This document shows positions 1 to 8,421 of a DNA stretch of 38,258 nt, piece after piece. The translations under genes and the position numbers were made by a program. Position 1 is the stretch's first letter; each line of letters opens with the position of its first letter. The stretch covers positions 1 through 38,258 of the forward strand of contig JAJZBW010000003.1 of assembly GCA_021798745.1 (NCBI GenBank). The letters run 5' to 3'. The stretch comes from Actinomycetes bacterium. Lineage in GTDB: Bacteria; Actinomycetota; Acidimicrobiia; Acidimicrobiales; Bog-793. The notes beneath the pieces were generated by a model, which was not told the origin of the DNA, did no database searches, and worked only from the letters and a program-made list of their open reading frames with translations.

Positions 1-20
1 GCGCCTGGGAGACGGTCCGA

Positions 21-569
21 TCACCGGGCGCGCGGTCGGCCCACGTCCGTTGCGCGCGCCCGTCCGCTCTCCGCGACGGCGAGCGCCTCCGCGAGCCACG
101 GCGCGTGCTCGCCCGCGGGCGAGCCGTCGACGACCTCGGACGGGAGGAGCCAGCACAGCTCGGCGACCTCGGACGCGAGCGGCTCCGGGGTGGCGTCCGT
201 CGTCCCGACGAGCACGTGGTCGAGCTCGTGCTCGACGCGCCCGCTGGCCGGGCAGACTGCTCGGTACGTGAACCGCCCGACGGGCACGAGGGTGCACGAG
301 AGCCCGAGCTCCTCGAGGACGCGTCGCTGCGCCGACTCGACGATCTCCTCGCCCGGTCCCGGATGGCTGCAGCACGCGTTCGCCCAGTGGAGAGGGAAGT
401 GGTACTTCGACGCAGCGCGACGCTGGAGCAGGAGGCGACCGTCGCTCCGGTACAAGAACACGGAGAACGCGAGGTGAAGGCGCCCGGGGGGCTCGTGGGC
501 CGAGAGCTTGTCCGCGACCCCGACCACCGACGCCTGGTCGTCCACGAGAACCACGACCGGGCGCTCCAC
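21..569 (-). CDS. idi: Isopentenyl-diphosphate delta-isomerase, type I
   Basis: Interconverts isopentenyl and dimethylallyl diphosphate in isoprenoid synthesis; cytoplasmic Nudix-fold enzyme. From the GTG at 569 the product is 182 residues, the length of E. coli Idi. Visible: an N-terminal stretch ending KLSAHEPPG and LHLAFSVFL, then LLLQRRA, the segment NACCSHP (residues 64-70) carrying the catalytic cysteine, a Nudix-like stretch with REL-type residues (RRVLEELGL), and VEHELDHVLVG (112-122) with the metal/catalytic glutamates. The start is uncertain: in-frame GTGs also occur at 602 and 617 and none has a clear ribosome site; 569 fits family length best. It is transcribed away from the aldo/keto reductase. 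The antisense continuation of this frame over the reductase gene is not coding. Confidence 0.9.
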   Translation of the reverse strand: MERPVVVLVDDQASVVGVADKLSAHEPPGRLHLAFSVFLYRSDGRLLLQRRAASKYHFPLHWANACCSHPGPGEEIVESAQRRVLEELGLSCTLVPVGRFTYRAVCPASGRVEHELDHVLVGTTDATPEPLASEVAELCWLLPSEVVDGSPAGEHAPWLAEALAVAESGRARATDVGRPRAR

Positions 570-788
570 GAGGCCCGCCGTGGCGTCGCGCCCCGCTCCC
601 ACCGATCCGTCCGCCACGTCGCCCACCGACCCTCGCACCGACCGCCTCCGAAACCGGAGCCAGGCTCCGATGGGCCAGAATGCTAAGCGCGGGCCTGCTC
701 GGCGCGGACGGCGCGCGGCGCGCCCGGTCGGAGCGGCACGGCTCGCGGACGACGAGGGCGTGCGCAGACGACGAGGAGGAGCGAGGAC

Positions 789-1748
789 ATGGAGTACCGA
801 CGGCTCGGACGATCGGGGTTGAAGGTCAGCGTGCTGTCGTTCGGCTCCTGGGTCACCTTCGGGCCCCAGCTTTCCGGGGACGTCGCGGAGCGGTGCCTGT
901 CGATCGCCCGCGACGCAGGAGTGAACTTCTTCGACAACGCCGAGTCCTACGCAGACGGCGAGTCGGAGCGGATCATGGGCGAGGCGATCGCGAAGCTCGG
1001 CTGGCCGCGCCACTCCTACGTGGTCTCCACGAAGCTCTTCTGGGGGATCCACGACGACGTCAACATGAGGAACACCCTGAACCGCAAGTACCTCATGCAG
1101 GCGATAGACGGCTCCCTCCGGCGCCTCGGGCTCGACGAGGTCGACCTCCTCTTCTGCCACCGCGCGGACCCGGACACCCCGATCGAGGAGACCGTGTTCG
1201 CGATGGACGACATCGTCTCGTCCGGGAAGGCCCTCTACTGGGGGACCTCCGAGTGGTCGGCCGAGGAGGTCCGCGCCGCGTGGGAGATCGCGGAGCGCCA
1301 CCACCTCCACAAGCCGGTGGTGGAGCAGCCGCAGTACAACCTCCTCCACCGGCACAAGGTCGAGGACGAGTACGCGCGCCTCTACGACGACGTGGGGATC
1401 GGCCTCACGACCTGGAGCCCCCTCGCCTCCGGGCTTCTCACGGGCAAGTACGTCGACGGCATACCCGACGGATCTCGCGGCGCCCTCCCCGGCTACGAGT
1501 GGCTTCGGGGCCACCTCACCGACCCGTCCACGAACGCCCGGGTGCGGGCGCTCCGGAGCGTCGCGGAGGACCTCGGGTGCACGCTGTCGCAGCTCTCCGT
1601 CGCGTGGTGCACCCTCAACCCGCACGTGTCGACCGTGATCACGGGGGCGAGCCGTCCGGAGCAGGTCACGGAGAACCTGAAGGCGCTCGACGTCGTCCCC
1701 CTGCTGGACGAGGCCGCCCTCGAGCGCGTCGAGGCCGCGCTCGCGTGA
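789..1748 (+). CDS. Aldo/keto reductase, Shaker K+ channel beta-subunit-like
   Basis: NADPH-dependent carbonyl reductase of the aldo/keto reductase superfamily (TIM barrel), closest in look to the voltage-gated potassium channel beta-subunit type. 319 residues, normal length. The catalytic tetrad is visible: D49 and Y54 in FFDNAESY, K82 in VSTKLFW and H124 in FCHRADP; the barrel segment [12 protein letters not shown] and the cofactor-binding tail [11 protein letters not shown] are present. Start ATG follows a purine-rich ribosome site (GAGGAGGAGCGAGGA). It stands alone between idi (divergent) and a diguanylate cyclase gene. The natural substrate cannot be told; many members act on small aldehydes such as methylglyoxal. 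Confidence 0.92.
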   Translation: MEYRRLGRSGLKVSVLSFGSWVTFGPQLSGDVAERCLSIARDAGVNFFDNAESYADGESERIMGEAIAKLGWPRHSYVVSTKLFWGIHDDVNMRNTLNRKYLMQAIDGSLRRLGLDEVDLLFCHRADPDTPIEETVFAMDDIVSSGKALYWGTSEWSAEEVRAAWEIAERHHLHKPVVEQPQYNLLHRHKVEDEYARLYDDVGIGLTTWSPLASGLLTGKYVDGIPDGSRGALPGYEWLRGHLTDPSTNARVRALRSVAEDLGCTLSQLSVAWCTLNPHVSTVITGASRPEQVTENLKALDVVPLLDEAALERVEAALA

Positions 1749-1845
1749 CACCCCTGCTCCGGGCGCCGGCGACGCGACGAGCCGGGCGACCGGCGCGCTC
1801 GGTAGCGGCTCGCTCACCGGCCGTGCCTGTCTCGCCGGTCCGCGC

Positions 1846-1851
1846 TATCCT
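1846..1851 (+). promoter_or_regulatory. Candidate -10 (TATCCT) of a leaderless promoter
   Basis: TATCCT ends 8 bases before the GTG at 1860 and no Shine-Dalgarno sequence precedes that GTG, so transcription would begin at or next to the start codon. No clear -35. The pattern matches three other genes in the window. Confidence 0.4.
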
Positions 1852-1859
1852 TCGTCCTG

Positions 1860-3191
1860 GTGGCGTCATCTCAGGTGGTTTCTGCTGATCTCGTCTGCGT
1901 CACGGATCCCGCGCGTGACGGGAGGGCCGCCTCCACGACACCACCCGGCGCATCCTCACCGTACGGGCCGCTCCCGACGCTCCTCGCGCTCTCGGAGCGC
2001 GTCGCGGAGACCGTGCTCGCAGTCGGCCGCGACGGGAGGATCACCGCTCGTCTCGGCGGAGCCGAGTCGGGCACCGGGCTCGCCGCGGTCGGGACCCACG
2101 TCTTCGAGCACTGCCATCCGGACGACCTCTCCGACCTGCGCGCCCTCGCGCGCTCGGCGCTCGCCTCGGGACCGGGCTGGCAGGGATCGGCGCGGGCGCG
2201 TGTCCGGGCCGGGCGCGGATCGTGGCAGCTCCACGACCTGCACGTCGTGGACCGGTCGGACGACCCCGCGATCGGCGGGTTCGTGGTGCACGTCCGACGG
2301 ACAGCCGAGGCGGCTCGCGTCGACGAGGTCGGAGGGGAGCTGGCAGCGCTCGCGGACGTCGTGCCCCTCCCGATCGCCGTCGTCGACGGCGACGGCACCG
2401 CGCGGCTGTCGAACCGCGCCGCACGGGATCTCGTCAGGCACCTCGACGGCCGCTTCGAGTCCGACGGTCTCGTCGGGCTCGCGGACCTCCGCGACCGGCA
2501 CCTCGTCGAGGACGCGCTCGCCTGGGTGCGCGAGCACGGGGGCGAGGTCACGACGACCTTCCGGCTCCTTCCCGTGCGCCCGTCCGCCGCGGAGCGCGTC
2601 GTCGAGGCGACGCTCGCGGCCCGAGACGGAGCCGACGAGCTCCGCGGGCCCGGGGGAATCGTGGTCACGCTCGTCGACGTGAGCGCGTACCACGCCCGCG
2701 AGTCCGAGCTCCGGCGCATGGCCACGTGCGACCCTCTCACCGGGCTTCTCAACCGGGTCGAGTTCGAAGGGTGCCTCGCGGACCGGCTCGCGCGCTCCCC
2801 CGAGCGAGTCGCGCTCCTCTTCTGCGACCTCGACGGGTTCAAGGCCGTCAACGACACGCACGGCCACGGGGTGGGCGACGAGCTCCTCGTCGACATCGCG
2901 CAGCTTCTCGAGTCGCGGACCCGCCCGGGCGACCTCGTCGGGAGGCTCGGCGGGGACGAGTTCGCCGTGCTCGTCGACGGGGCGAGCGCACCCGATTCCG
3001 ACGCCCTCGCGTGCAGGATCGCCGTGTCGATCGCGGAGCTCAGCGCGTACCGGCGACTGCCCGTGAGCGCGAGCGTCGGCGCAGCGACGGCAAGACGCGG
3101 CGACACCCCGCGCGACCTGCTCCGTCGCGCCGACGCTGCGATGTACGACGAGAAGCGACGCCGCCACACGAGGGCTCGCGCCATCCACTGA
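1860..3191 (+). CDS. PAS-PAS-GGDEF diguanylate cyclase
   Basis: Makes cyclic di-GMP from two GTP, probably in response to a signal sensed by N-terminal PAS-like domains. 443 residues: first PAS-like region about 25-145, second about 150-275 (PIAVVDGDGTARLSNRAA), then GGDEF from about 280 (RMATCDPLTGLLNRVEF, LLFCDLDGFKAVND, RLGGDEFAVL). The active-site GGDEF is intact. An RxxD product-inhibition site (RPGD) lies exactly five residues before GGDEF, so feedback inhibition by c-di-GMP is expected. No membrane segment or EAL domain, so it is likely a soluble cyclase. The start GTG at 1860 has no ribosome site but follows a -10-like TATCCT; GTG 1875 is an alternative. No partner gene adjoins it. 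Confidence 0.9.
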   Translation: MASSQVVSADLVCVTDPARDGRAASTTPPGASSPYGPLPTLLALSERVAETVLAVGRDGRITARLGGAESGTGLAAVGTHVFEHCHPDDLSDLRALARSALASGPGWQGSARARVRAGRGSWQLHDLHVVDRSDDPAIGGFVVHVRRTAEAARVDEVGGELAALADVVPLPIAVVDGDGTARLSNRAARDLVRHLDGRFESDGLVGLADLRDRHLVEDALAWVREHGGEVTTTFRLLPVRPSAAERVVEATLAARDGADELRGPGGIVVTLVDVSAYHARESELRRMATCDPLTGLLNRVEFEGCLADRLARSPERVALLFCDLDGFKAVNDTHGHGVGDELLVDIAQLLESRTRPGDLVGRLGGDEFAVLVDGASAPDSDALACRIAVSIAELSAYRRLPVSASVGAATARRGDTPRDLLRRADAAMYDEKRRRHTRARAIH

Positions 3192-3210
3192 GCATCGGCC
3201 CCACCCCGGG

Positions 3211-3248
3211 TTCACGCGGAGTTCACAAACCGGACACAGTCGAGAAAC
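3211..3248 (+). promoter_or_regulatory. Candidate GlnR operator upstream of glnII
   Basis: Four five-base half-sites lie at an exact 11-bp period: TTCAC (3211-3215), TTCAC (3222-3226), GACAC (3233-3237) and GAAAC (3244-3248). The actinobacterial GlnR box is described as gTnAC-n6-GaAAC repeated with n6 spacing. The second pair fits well and the first only partly. It lies about 150 bases upstream of the type II glutamine synthetase, a known GlnR target in actinomycetes. No glnR gene is in the window. Confidence 0.45.
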
Positions 3249-3396
3249 CTGCTCCTGCGAGCCTGTCGACGGGCCGAGGGCCGGTCCGCGCGCACCGTCG
3301 GCCCCTCGTCTCGCGTCCTTCGGGCGGCGGCCGTCCCATCCGGCCGGTCGGCGCCCGTCGCGTCCCAGCCGAACCGAGAGAGCGTAGGAGCGTGGC

Positions 3397-4401
3397 GTGA
3401 GCTACCAGGCGGAGTACATCTGGATCGACGGCACGGAGCCGACACCGTTGATGCGCTGCAAGACGAAGATCATCGCGGACGGCAAAGAGCCCGGGATCTG
3501 GGGCTTCGACGGGTCGAGCACGAACCAGGCTCCGGGGAGCAACTCGGACTGCGTCCTCCAGCCCGTGTACACGGTCCCGGACCCGCTACGCGGCGGCAAG
3601 AACGTCCTCGTCCTGTGCGAGGTGCTCCTGACCGACTTCACGCCGCACCCGACGAACACGCGCGCACCGTCGGTCGCGGTCGCCCAGAAGTACGCGGACC
3701 AGGAGCCCCTGTTCGGGATCGAGCAGGAGTACACGTTCTTCCAGGACGGAAGGCCGCTCGGATGGCCCGAGGTCGGCTACCCCGCGCCTCAGGGCCCCTA
3801 CTACTGCAGCGTCGGGGCCGACTACATCGTCGGCCGGGAGATCGTCGAGCGGCACACCGTGGCCTGCATGGATGCCGGGATCGGCATCGAGGGCACGAAC
3901 GCCGAGGTCATGAAGGGCCAGTGGGAGTTCCAGGTGGGGATCCTCGCCGCTCCGACCGTCGGCGACCAGCTCTGGGTCGCACGTTGGCTCCTCAGTCGCG
4001 TCGCGGAGGACTTCGGCGTCCAGGTCAGCTTCGCGGCGAAGCCGGTTCCCGGGGACTGGAACGGCGCGGGCGCCCACACGAACTTCTCCACCGCCGCCAT
4101 GCGGGAGGACTACGGTGCGATCGTCGCGGGCTGCGAGGCGCTAGGGACCCAGGTCGAGAAGCACATCGCGGCCTACGGTCACGGCATCAAGGACCGGCTC
4201 ACCGGCGCGCACGAGACCGCGCGCTGGGACCGCTTCAGCTACGGGGCGTCGGACCGGGGAGCGTCCGTGCGCATCCCCTGGGGCGTCGAGAAGGCTCGCA
4301 AGGGGTGGCTCGAGGACCGGCGCCCGAACGCGAACGCCGACCCGTACCTCGTGACCCAGGTCCTCATCGAGACGGTCTGCGGCTCGGCAGCGGGCGACTG
4401 A
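3397..4401 (+). CDS. glnII: Glutamine synthetase type II
   Basis: ATP-dependent synthesis of glutamine from glutamate and ammonium. The 334-residue length and sequence are those of the eukaryote-type GSII found in some actinobacteria and rhizobia, not the 450-475-residue GSI. Landmarks: WGFDGSSTNQAPG (about 35-47), the metal-binding GIEQEYTFF (E109 and E111), GIGIEGTNAEVMKGQWEFQ, DWNGAGAHTNFST and the ATP-binding segment near RRPNANADPY. GTG start with AGGAG six bases upstream. No adenylylation-type C-terminal tyrosine region, as usual for GSII. Nitrogen control is suggested by the GlnR-like box upstream. A strong hairpin follows the stop. Confidence 0.96.
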   Translation: MSYQAEYIWIDGTEPTPLMRCKTKIIADGKEPGIWGFDGSSTNQAPGSNSDCVLQPVYTVPDPLRGGKNVLVLCEVLLTDFTPHPTNTRAPSVAVAQKYADQEPLFGIEQEYTFFQDGRPLGWPEVGYPAPQGPYYCSVGADYIVGREIVERHTVACMDAGIGIEGTNAEVMKGQWEFQVGILAAPTVGDQLWVARWLLSRVAEDFGVQVSFAAKPVPGDWNGAGAHTNFSTAAMREDYGAIVAGCEALGTQVEKHIAAYGHGIKDRLTGAHETARWDRFSYGASDRGASVRIPWGVEKARKGWLEDRRPNANADPYLVTQVLIETVCGSAAGD

Positions 4402-4430
4402 CGCCCGCGGCGACCGCCGCGAGCGAAACC

Positions 4431-4461
4431 GACGGCGCCGGGCCACGTGCCCGGCGCCGTC
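4431..4461. terminator. Bidirectional terminator hairpin, 13-bp perfect stem
   Basis: GACGGCGCCGGGC (4431-4443), loop CACGT, then its exact reverse complement (4449-4461). It lies between the convergent 3' ends of glnII and the flavin reductase gene. There is no U-tract on either side, which is common for high-GC actinobacterial terminators. Confidence 0.75.
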
Positions 4462-4498
4462 GCGTCCCCGCACGTGCCGCGCTCCCCGCCCCGGCGCG

Positions 4499-5020
4499 TC
4501 ACGGCGCCGCGTGCTCGCCGAGCCCCGTGTAGCGCCCGCGGTAGTAGACGAGAGGTGGCGCCTCGCGCCACCCGGTGTCCACGACGCGTCCGACGACGAG
4601 CTCGTGGTCGCCCGCGTCGTGCGCGACCACGAGGGAGCAGTCGACGTAGGCGACGGCCCCCTCGAGCACCGGCGCTCCCGTGGCCGCGCGGCCCCAGGCG
4701 ACCCCGGCGAACTTGTCCCCACCGGACACAGCGAACGCCTCCGCGAGATCCACCTGGTCGCGGCCGAGGACGTTCACGCAGAACGAACCGGACGCGGCCA
4801 TGCGCGGCCAGCTCGTCGATGTCTTCGCCGACGCGAGCGCGACGAGCGGAGGAGAGAGCGAGAGCGGGACGAAGCTCTGGCAGGTGAACCCTACCGGAAC
4901 CCCGTCCTCGAGGGCCGTGACGACCGTCACCCCGGTCACGAAACGGCCCATCACTCCCTTCAGGCGCGCGACACCGTGCGGACCGTCGAGCGCCACGAGC
5001 TCCGCGTCGCGACGGCTCAC
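4499..5020 (-). CDS. Flavin reductase domain protein (HpaC/split-barrel type)
   Basis: Reduces free FMN or FAD with NAD(P)H, often to feed a two-component monooxygenase. 173 residues. Typical features: FVTGVTVVTA near the N terminus, GFTCQSFVPLSLSPPLVALASAKTS (flavin contact), FCVNVLG, and HELVVGRVVD followed by PPLVYYRGRYTGL at the C terminus. The GTG start overlaps the stop of the upstream FAD-reductase gene (GTGA), so the two are translationally coupled. No oxygenase lies next to it, so the user of the reduced flavin is unknown. Confidence 0.88.
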   Translation of the reverse strand: MSRRDAELVALDGPHGVARLKGVMGRFVTGVTVVTALEDGVPVGFTCQSFVPLSLSPPLVALASAKTSTSWPRMAASGSFCVNVLGRDQVDLAEAFAVSGGDKFAGVAWGRAATGAPVLEGAVAYVDCSLVVAHDAGDHELVVGRVVDTGWREAPPLVYYRGRYTGLGEHAAP

Positions 5021-5805
5021 AGGTCTCCGTCCGGCTCGCCCCGCTCCGCGTTGGCGCGGCCGACCCTCCAGTACGCCTTCGCCGAGACGCAGTGGGGACC
5101 GAGACGCGACGCGAGCGCACCGTGCGCTGCGGCGACGACGTGTGCCTCTCCGAGCACGTAGGCGTGCACGTCGGACTCGTCCAGCTCGATCGACTCGAGC
5201 GCCGCGAGGACCCGGTCGGGGGACTCGGCCGGGGCTCCCGCCCTCTCGAGCCAGTGGGCCGCGAGCCCGACACCCGGCCCCACTGCCAGGGGACGCAGCT
5301 CCCGGTCGTCCTCGACGTCCGCGACGACGACGGCGCGTCCGCCGGGGCGGATCGCGGCCACGAGGCGCGTGACCGCGGCGAGCGAGGCCTCGTCGCCCAC
5401 GAACAGGTGCGTGGACACTCCCGACACGAGGGTCACCTTGCCGCGCGGACCGACCGCGTCGACCCGCGCTCCGGGTTCGGCGGACCCGAGCCAGCGCGCG
5501 CCGGGGCCGTCCCCGTGCGCGACGACCGCGAGGTCGAGCAGCCCGCTCGCCGCGTCGTAGGACGCGATCGTGTAGCGCCTCTTCACGACGGTCCCGTCCC
5601 GGCCCGGGAGAGCGACCGTGACGTCCTGGCCGGGCGCGTGCAGGAGCTGCCCCGGCCCGTCGTCCGGAGAATGCGCCCGCGCCCGCACCCGGGTCACCCC
5701 CGGCGTGAGCGGCCCGATCTCGACGACCTCGAGCACCCACCGCACGGGGTCGGGCAGCTCGAACGCGAGAGGACGGGGCGACGGTCCTCCGAGGAGAGCG
5801 GTCAC
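5017..5805 (-). CDS. Siderophore-interacting protein family FAD/NAD(P)H reductase
   Basis: 262 residues, cytoplasmic. N-terminal FAD-binding barrel with RRYTIASYD (the RxYT flavin motif), then the SIP domain with STHLFVGDEASLAAVTRL and VVVADVEDDRELRPL, and a C-terminal AYWRVGRANAERGE segment characteristic of the ViuB/SIP family. Family members reduce ferric siderophores or act as flavin oxidoreductases. The gene sits between an epimerase and a flavin reductase, with GTGA overlaps on both sides, so all three are one transcript. There is no siderophore gene in view, so an iron role is only an inference from the family. Confidence 0.88.
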   Translation of the reverse strand: MTALLGGPSPRPLAFELPDPVRWVLEVVEIGPLTPGVTRVRARAHSPDDGPGQLLHAPGQDVTVALPGRDGTVVKRRYTIASYDAASGLLDLAVVAHGDGPGARWLGSAEPGARVDAVGPRGKVTLVSGVSTHLFVGDEASLAAVTRLVAAIRPGGRAVVVADVEDDRELRPLAVGPGVGLAAHWLERAGAPAESPDRVLAALESIELDESDVHAYVLGEAHVVAAAHGALASRLGPHCVSAKAYWRVGRANAERGEPDGDL

Positions 5806-6737
5806 GGCACGTAGCGGGGCCCGTCCCCGCCGGCCCTCGCGAGCCTGTCGCGCACCTCGGGCAGGAGCTCTCCGTTCGCGTCGAGGTAGTCCCTCCACGA
5901 GCGCCTCGGCGCGTAGCCGACGAGGCGCTCCGCCTTCGCGCAGCTGATCCCGGACGCGTCCGGGCGAGAGAGGGGCCGGATGGGGACGTCGAGCCCGTAC
6001 ACCTCGCGCACGAGCGACACGAAGTCGTTGTTGCCGACGTTGTCCGGAGAGGCGACGTACAGGACCTCGTGCCCCGGAAGCTCGGACTCGGCGCACGCGA
6101 CGATCGCGTCCGCGAGGTCGTAGACGTCCACGTACGAGTGGATGTTCGAGGTCGTCACCGTCGGGTCCCGGACCTGGGGGCCGAGGTTCCACTCGATCGA
6201 GCCCTCCCACTGGACCCACGACGGGCGGACGCTCATGGCGGTCATGTCGCTTCGGCGGACCGCAGCGTCCATGAGCTGCTCCCCGAACACCTTCGAGAGC
6301 GCGTACGGGTCCTGCGGACGGAGCGGGTGCTCCTCGTCCACCGGCAGGTAGTCCGGGACGAACGGCCGCTCCGCGAAGAAGAAGCCCGGGGCGGTCTCCG
6401 AGGACAGGTTCACGAAGCGCCGCACGCCGGAGCGCACCGCCGCCTCGACGCAGTTGAACGTCATCTCGAGGTTCGTGCGGAACACGACGTGCGCCGGGTT
6501 CGCCGTCGGCTCGGGGATCGCCGCGCAGTGCACGACCGCGTCCGCGCCCCGCACGACGGAGAACGCGTCGCCCGCGTCCGTGAGGTCGGCCTGCACGTAC
6601 GCCGCGGCCCCCGGCTCCCGCCGTTCGAAGACCGGTCGGAGCACGTCCGTCGCGACCACGTCGTGCCCGGAGCGCTGGAGCGCACCGACCGTCGCCCGAC
6701 CGACCTTGCCACGCGCTCCCGTCACGACGACGCGCAC
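5802..6737 (-). CDS. NAD-dependent epimerase/dehydratase (extended SDR)
   Basis: 311 residues. Rossmann GARGKVG (7-13) for NAD(P), D31 after strand 2, the LSSETAPG serine region (111-118) and the active-site pair Y145/K149 in DPYALSK. Extended short-chain dehydrogenase fold, as in nucleotide-sugar epimerases; substrate not determinable. The start is the GTG preceded closely by GGAGGTGAC. First gene of a three-gene operon with the SIP reductase and flavin reductase, which would be consistent with redox modification of a small molecule rather than cell-wall sugar synthesis (inference). Confidence 0.9.
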   Translation of the reverse strand: MRVVVTGARGKVGRATVGALQRSGHDVVATDVLRPVFERREPGAAAYVQADLTDAGDAFSVVRGADAVVHCAAIPEPTANPAHVVFRTNLEMTFNCVEAAVRSGVRRFVNLSSETAPGFFFAERPFVPDYLPVDEEHPLRPQDPYALSKVFGEQLMDAAVRRSDMTAMSVRPSWVQWEGSIEWNLGPQVRDPTVTTSNIHSYVDVYDLADAIVACAESELPGHEVLYVASPDNVGNNDFVSLVREVYGLDVPIRPLSRPDASGISCAKAERLVGYAPRRSWRDYLDANGELLPEVRDRLARAGGDGPRYVP

Positions 6738-7129
6738 GTCACCTCCTCGTCGACCACCTCGTCGTCGACACGCAGATCCATACGGGACGCGACCCTATCG
6801 GAGCCGTCGTCCGTGGCCGACCGCCGCCGCCTGCATCGCTCCGCGGGACGAGGCCGTCGACCGGCGCTCGCCGCCACCACGTCCGATCCGCGTGACCGGC
6901 GCCGATCCCCCGGTCACGCCGGCCCCACGCGGCGACCCCGGGCAGGCTGCAGCGCACGGGTGGGCGCGTGCCTCCCGGGGCGTCGCCGCGGCACGCGCCG
7001 CCCGGATCGGAGGCGGCCCACGGAGCGGCGCGTCGCGCACGCGCCGTGCGCCCGCGGAGAGCGCGTCCCAGGTTCGCTATCTCGCTGATCATCGAGTGCA
7101 CGCGCCGTGCGCCCGCGGAGAGCGCGCGC
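6738..7129. other. Non-coding stretch with a direct repeat
   Basis: 392 bases between the GNAT gene and the epimerase gene, both on the minus strand. I see no convincing gene. It holds the promoter region of the epimerase operon (a minus-strand TAGGGT near 6793-6798 is a weak -10 candidate) and a 29-bp direct repeat near the GNAT end. Confidence 0.5.
7037..7126. repeat. 29-bp perfect direct repeat, two copies
   Basis: Copies at 7037-7065 and 7098-7126 are identical (each contains GCACGCGCCGTGCGCCC), 61 bases apart start to start, separated by a less GC-rich 32-base spacer with TCGCTGATCATCGA. The second copy ends just past the 3' end of the GNAT gene. Each unit contains GC-rich self-complementary blocks (GCACGCGC, GCGCG) and might form termination or processing structures. 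Confidence 0.7.
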
Positions 7130-7660
7130 TCAGCGTGCGAGCTCCTTCACGAGCATCACGACGACCTTGCCGCCGGGATGCTCGAGCGTCCCGACCTCCT
7201 CGTAGCCGCGGGACAGGTGGAACGCGAGCGAGGGGGCGTTCCGTGGGACGAGGTTCACCTCGCAGCACATTCGTCCCGAGCGAGCCGCCTCGCACTCCAT
7301 CACCTCGTAGATCGCGGCACCGACCCCGCGACGTCGGCTCCGCGCGCCGACGGCGATCCGGTCGAGGTAGAGGAACGAGTCGAACCGCTCCGCGAACCAC
7401 CGGAAGTTCGCGCTCTCGTACTCGGCCTCGGGCCCGAGAGCGAGCGCGAAGCCCGCGACGCCCGCCCCGTCCTCCGCGACGAGCGCGACTCGTGCGGACG
7501 CGACGAGCGCGTCGAGCCCGGGCTCGTCGAGCGGGCTGAGCGCCCACTCGGACTCGAGGTTCAACCCGAGCATCGCCTCGCGGTCGGTCGCCGTCGCCGG
7601 ACGCACCTCGAGGGGGCGATCGCGCCCGCTCGAGCCCGCCGGACCGCTCCCGTGCCTCAC
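7130..7660 (-). CDS. GNAT family N-acetyltransferase
   Basis: 176 residues. Acetyl-CoA-dependent acetyltransferase fold: [16 protein letters not shown] at the N terminus, the beta4 strand FLYLDRIAV, the acetyl-CoA P-loop-like [14 protein letters not shown], then [28 protein letters not shown], typical of the RimI-like C-terminal half. The GTG start overlaps the stop of the upstream ABC ATPase gene (GTGA), so it is the last gene of an amino acid transporter operon. Its acceptor may be an amino acid or amine brought in by that transporter (inference). Confidence 0.85.
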   Translation of the reverse strand: MRHGSGPAGSSGRDRPLEVRPATATDREAMLGLNLESEWALSPLDEPGLDALVASARVALVAEDGAGVAGFALALGPEAEYESANFRWFAERFDSFLYLDRIAVGARSRRRGVGAAIYEVMECEAARSGRMCCEVNLVPRNAPSLAFHLSRGYEEVGTLEHPGGKVVVMLVKELAR

Positions 7661-8421
7661 AGGACCTTCGAGAGGAACGAGCGCGTCCGCTCGTGCCGAG
7701 GGCTCGCGATGACCTCGCGCGGCGGCCCCTCCTCGAGGACGACCCCGCCGTCCATGAAGACGAGCGTGTCCCCCACCTCGCGTGCGAACCCGATCTCGTG
7801 GGTCACGACGACCATCGTCATGCCGTCGCTCGCGAGGTCGCGCATGACGTCGAGCACCTCTCCGACGAGCTCCGGGTCGAGCGCGCTCGTCGGCTCGTCG
7901 AAGAGCATGAGCTTCGGCTCCATCGCAAGGGCGCGGGCGATCGCGACGCGCTGCTGCTGACCTCCGGAGAGCTGGTTCGGGTACGCGTCCACCTTGGACG
8001 ACAGGCCGACCCTGTCGAGCAGGCGACGGGCTCTCTCCGTGACGACCGGCCGGGCCTCCCCCTTCACGACGACGGGCGCCGTCACGACGTTCTCGAGCAC
8101 GGTGAGGTGCGGGAAGAGGTTGAACCTCTGGAACACCATCCCGATCTGGGTCCGCCGTCGGCAGACCTCGCGTTCGGGGAGCTCGTGGAGCCGACCGTTC
8201 CGCTCCGCGTAGCCGACGAGCGTCCCGTCGACCCAGAGCCGCCCCGAGTTGATCTTCTCGAGGTGGTTGATGCACCGGAGGAAGGTCGACTTCCCGGACC
8301 CGGACGGTCCGAGCAGGCACAGTACCTGGCTCGCCTCGACCTCGAGGCTGATGCCCTTCAGGACCTCGAGGTGGCCGTAGCGCTTGTGCACGCCTTCGGC
8401 GAGAAGCATCGGGACGGGCAC
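7657..8421 (-). CDS. Polar amino acid ABC transporter ATP-binding protein
   Basis: 254 residues, energises uptake with the permease and binding protein of the same operon. Walker [10 protein letters not shown] (38-46), Q-loop [16 protein letters not shown], signature LSGGQQQR, Walker [15 protein letters not shown] and switch histidine THEIGF are intact. Closest family: GlnQ/HisP-type ATPases. The GTG start shares one base with the permease stop (TAGTG); an ATG at 8409 is an alternative start. Confidence 0.95.
   Translation of the reverse strand: MPVPMLLAEGVHKRYGHLEVLKGISLEVEASQVLCLLGPSGSGKSTFLRCINHLEKINSGRLWVDGTLVGYAERNGRLHELPEREVCRRRTQIGMVFQRFNLFPHLTVLENVVTAPVVVKGEARPVVTERARRLLDRVGLSSKVDAYPNQLSGGQQQRVAIARALAMEPKLMLFDEPTSALDPELVGEVLDVMRDLASDGMTMVVVTHEIGFAREVGDTLVFMDGGVVLEEGPPREVIASPRHERTRSFLSKVL

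Noticed and set aside
570-1817. Long minus-strand frame continuing upstream of idi across the aldo/keto reductase
   Set aside because: It is antisense to a well-supported gene, Arg/Val-rich and without family features; stop codons are rare in this base composition.
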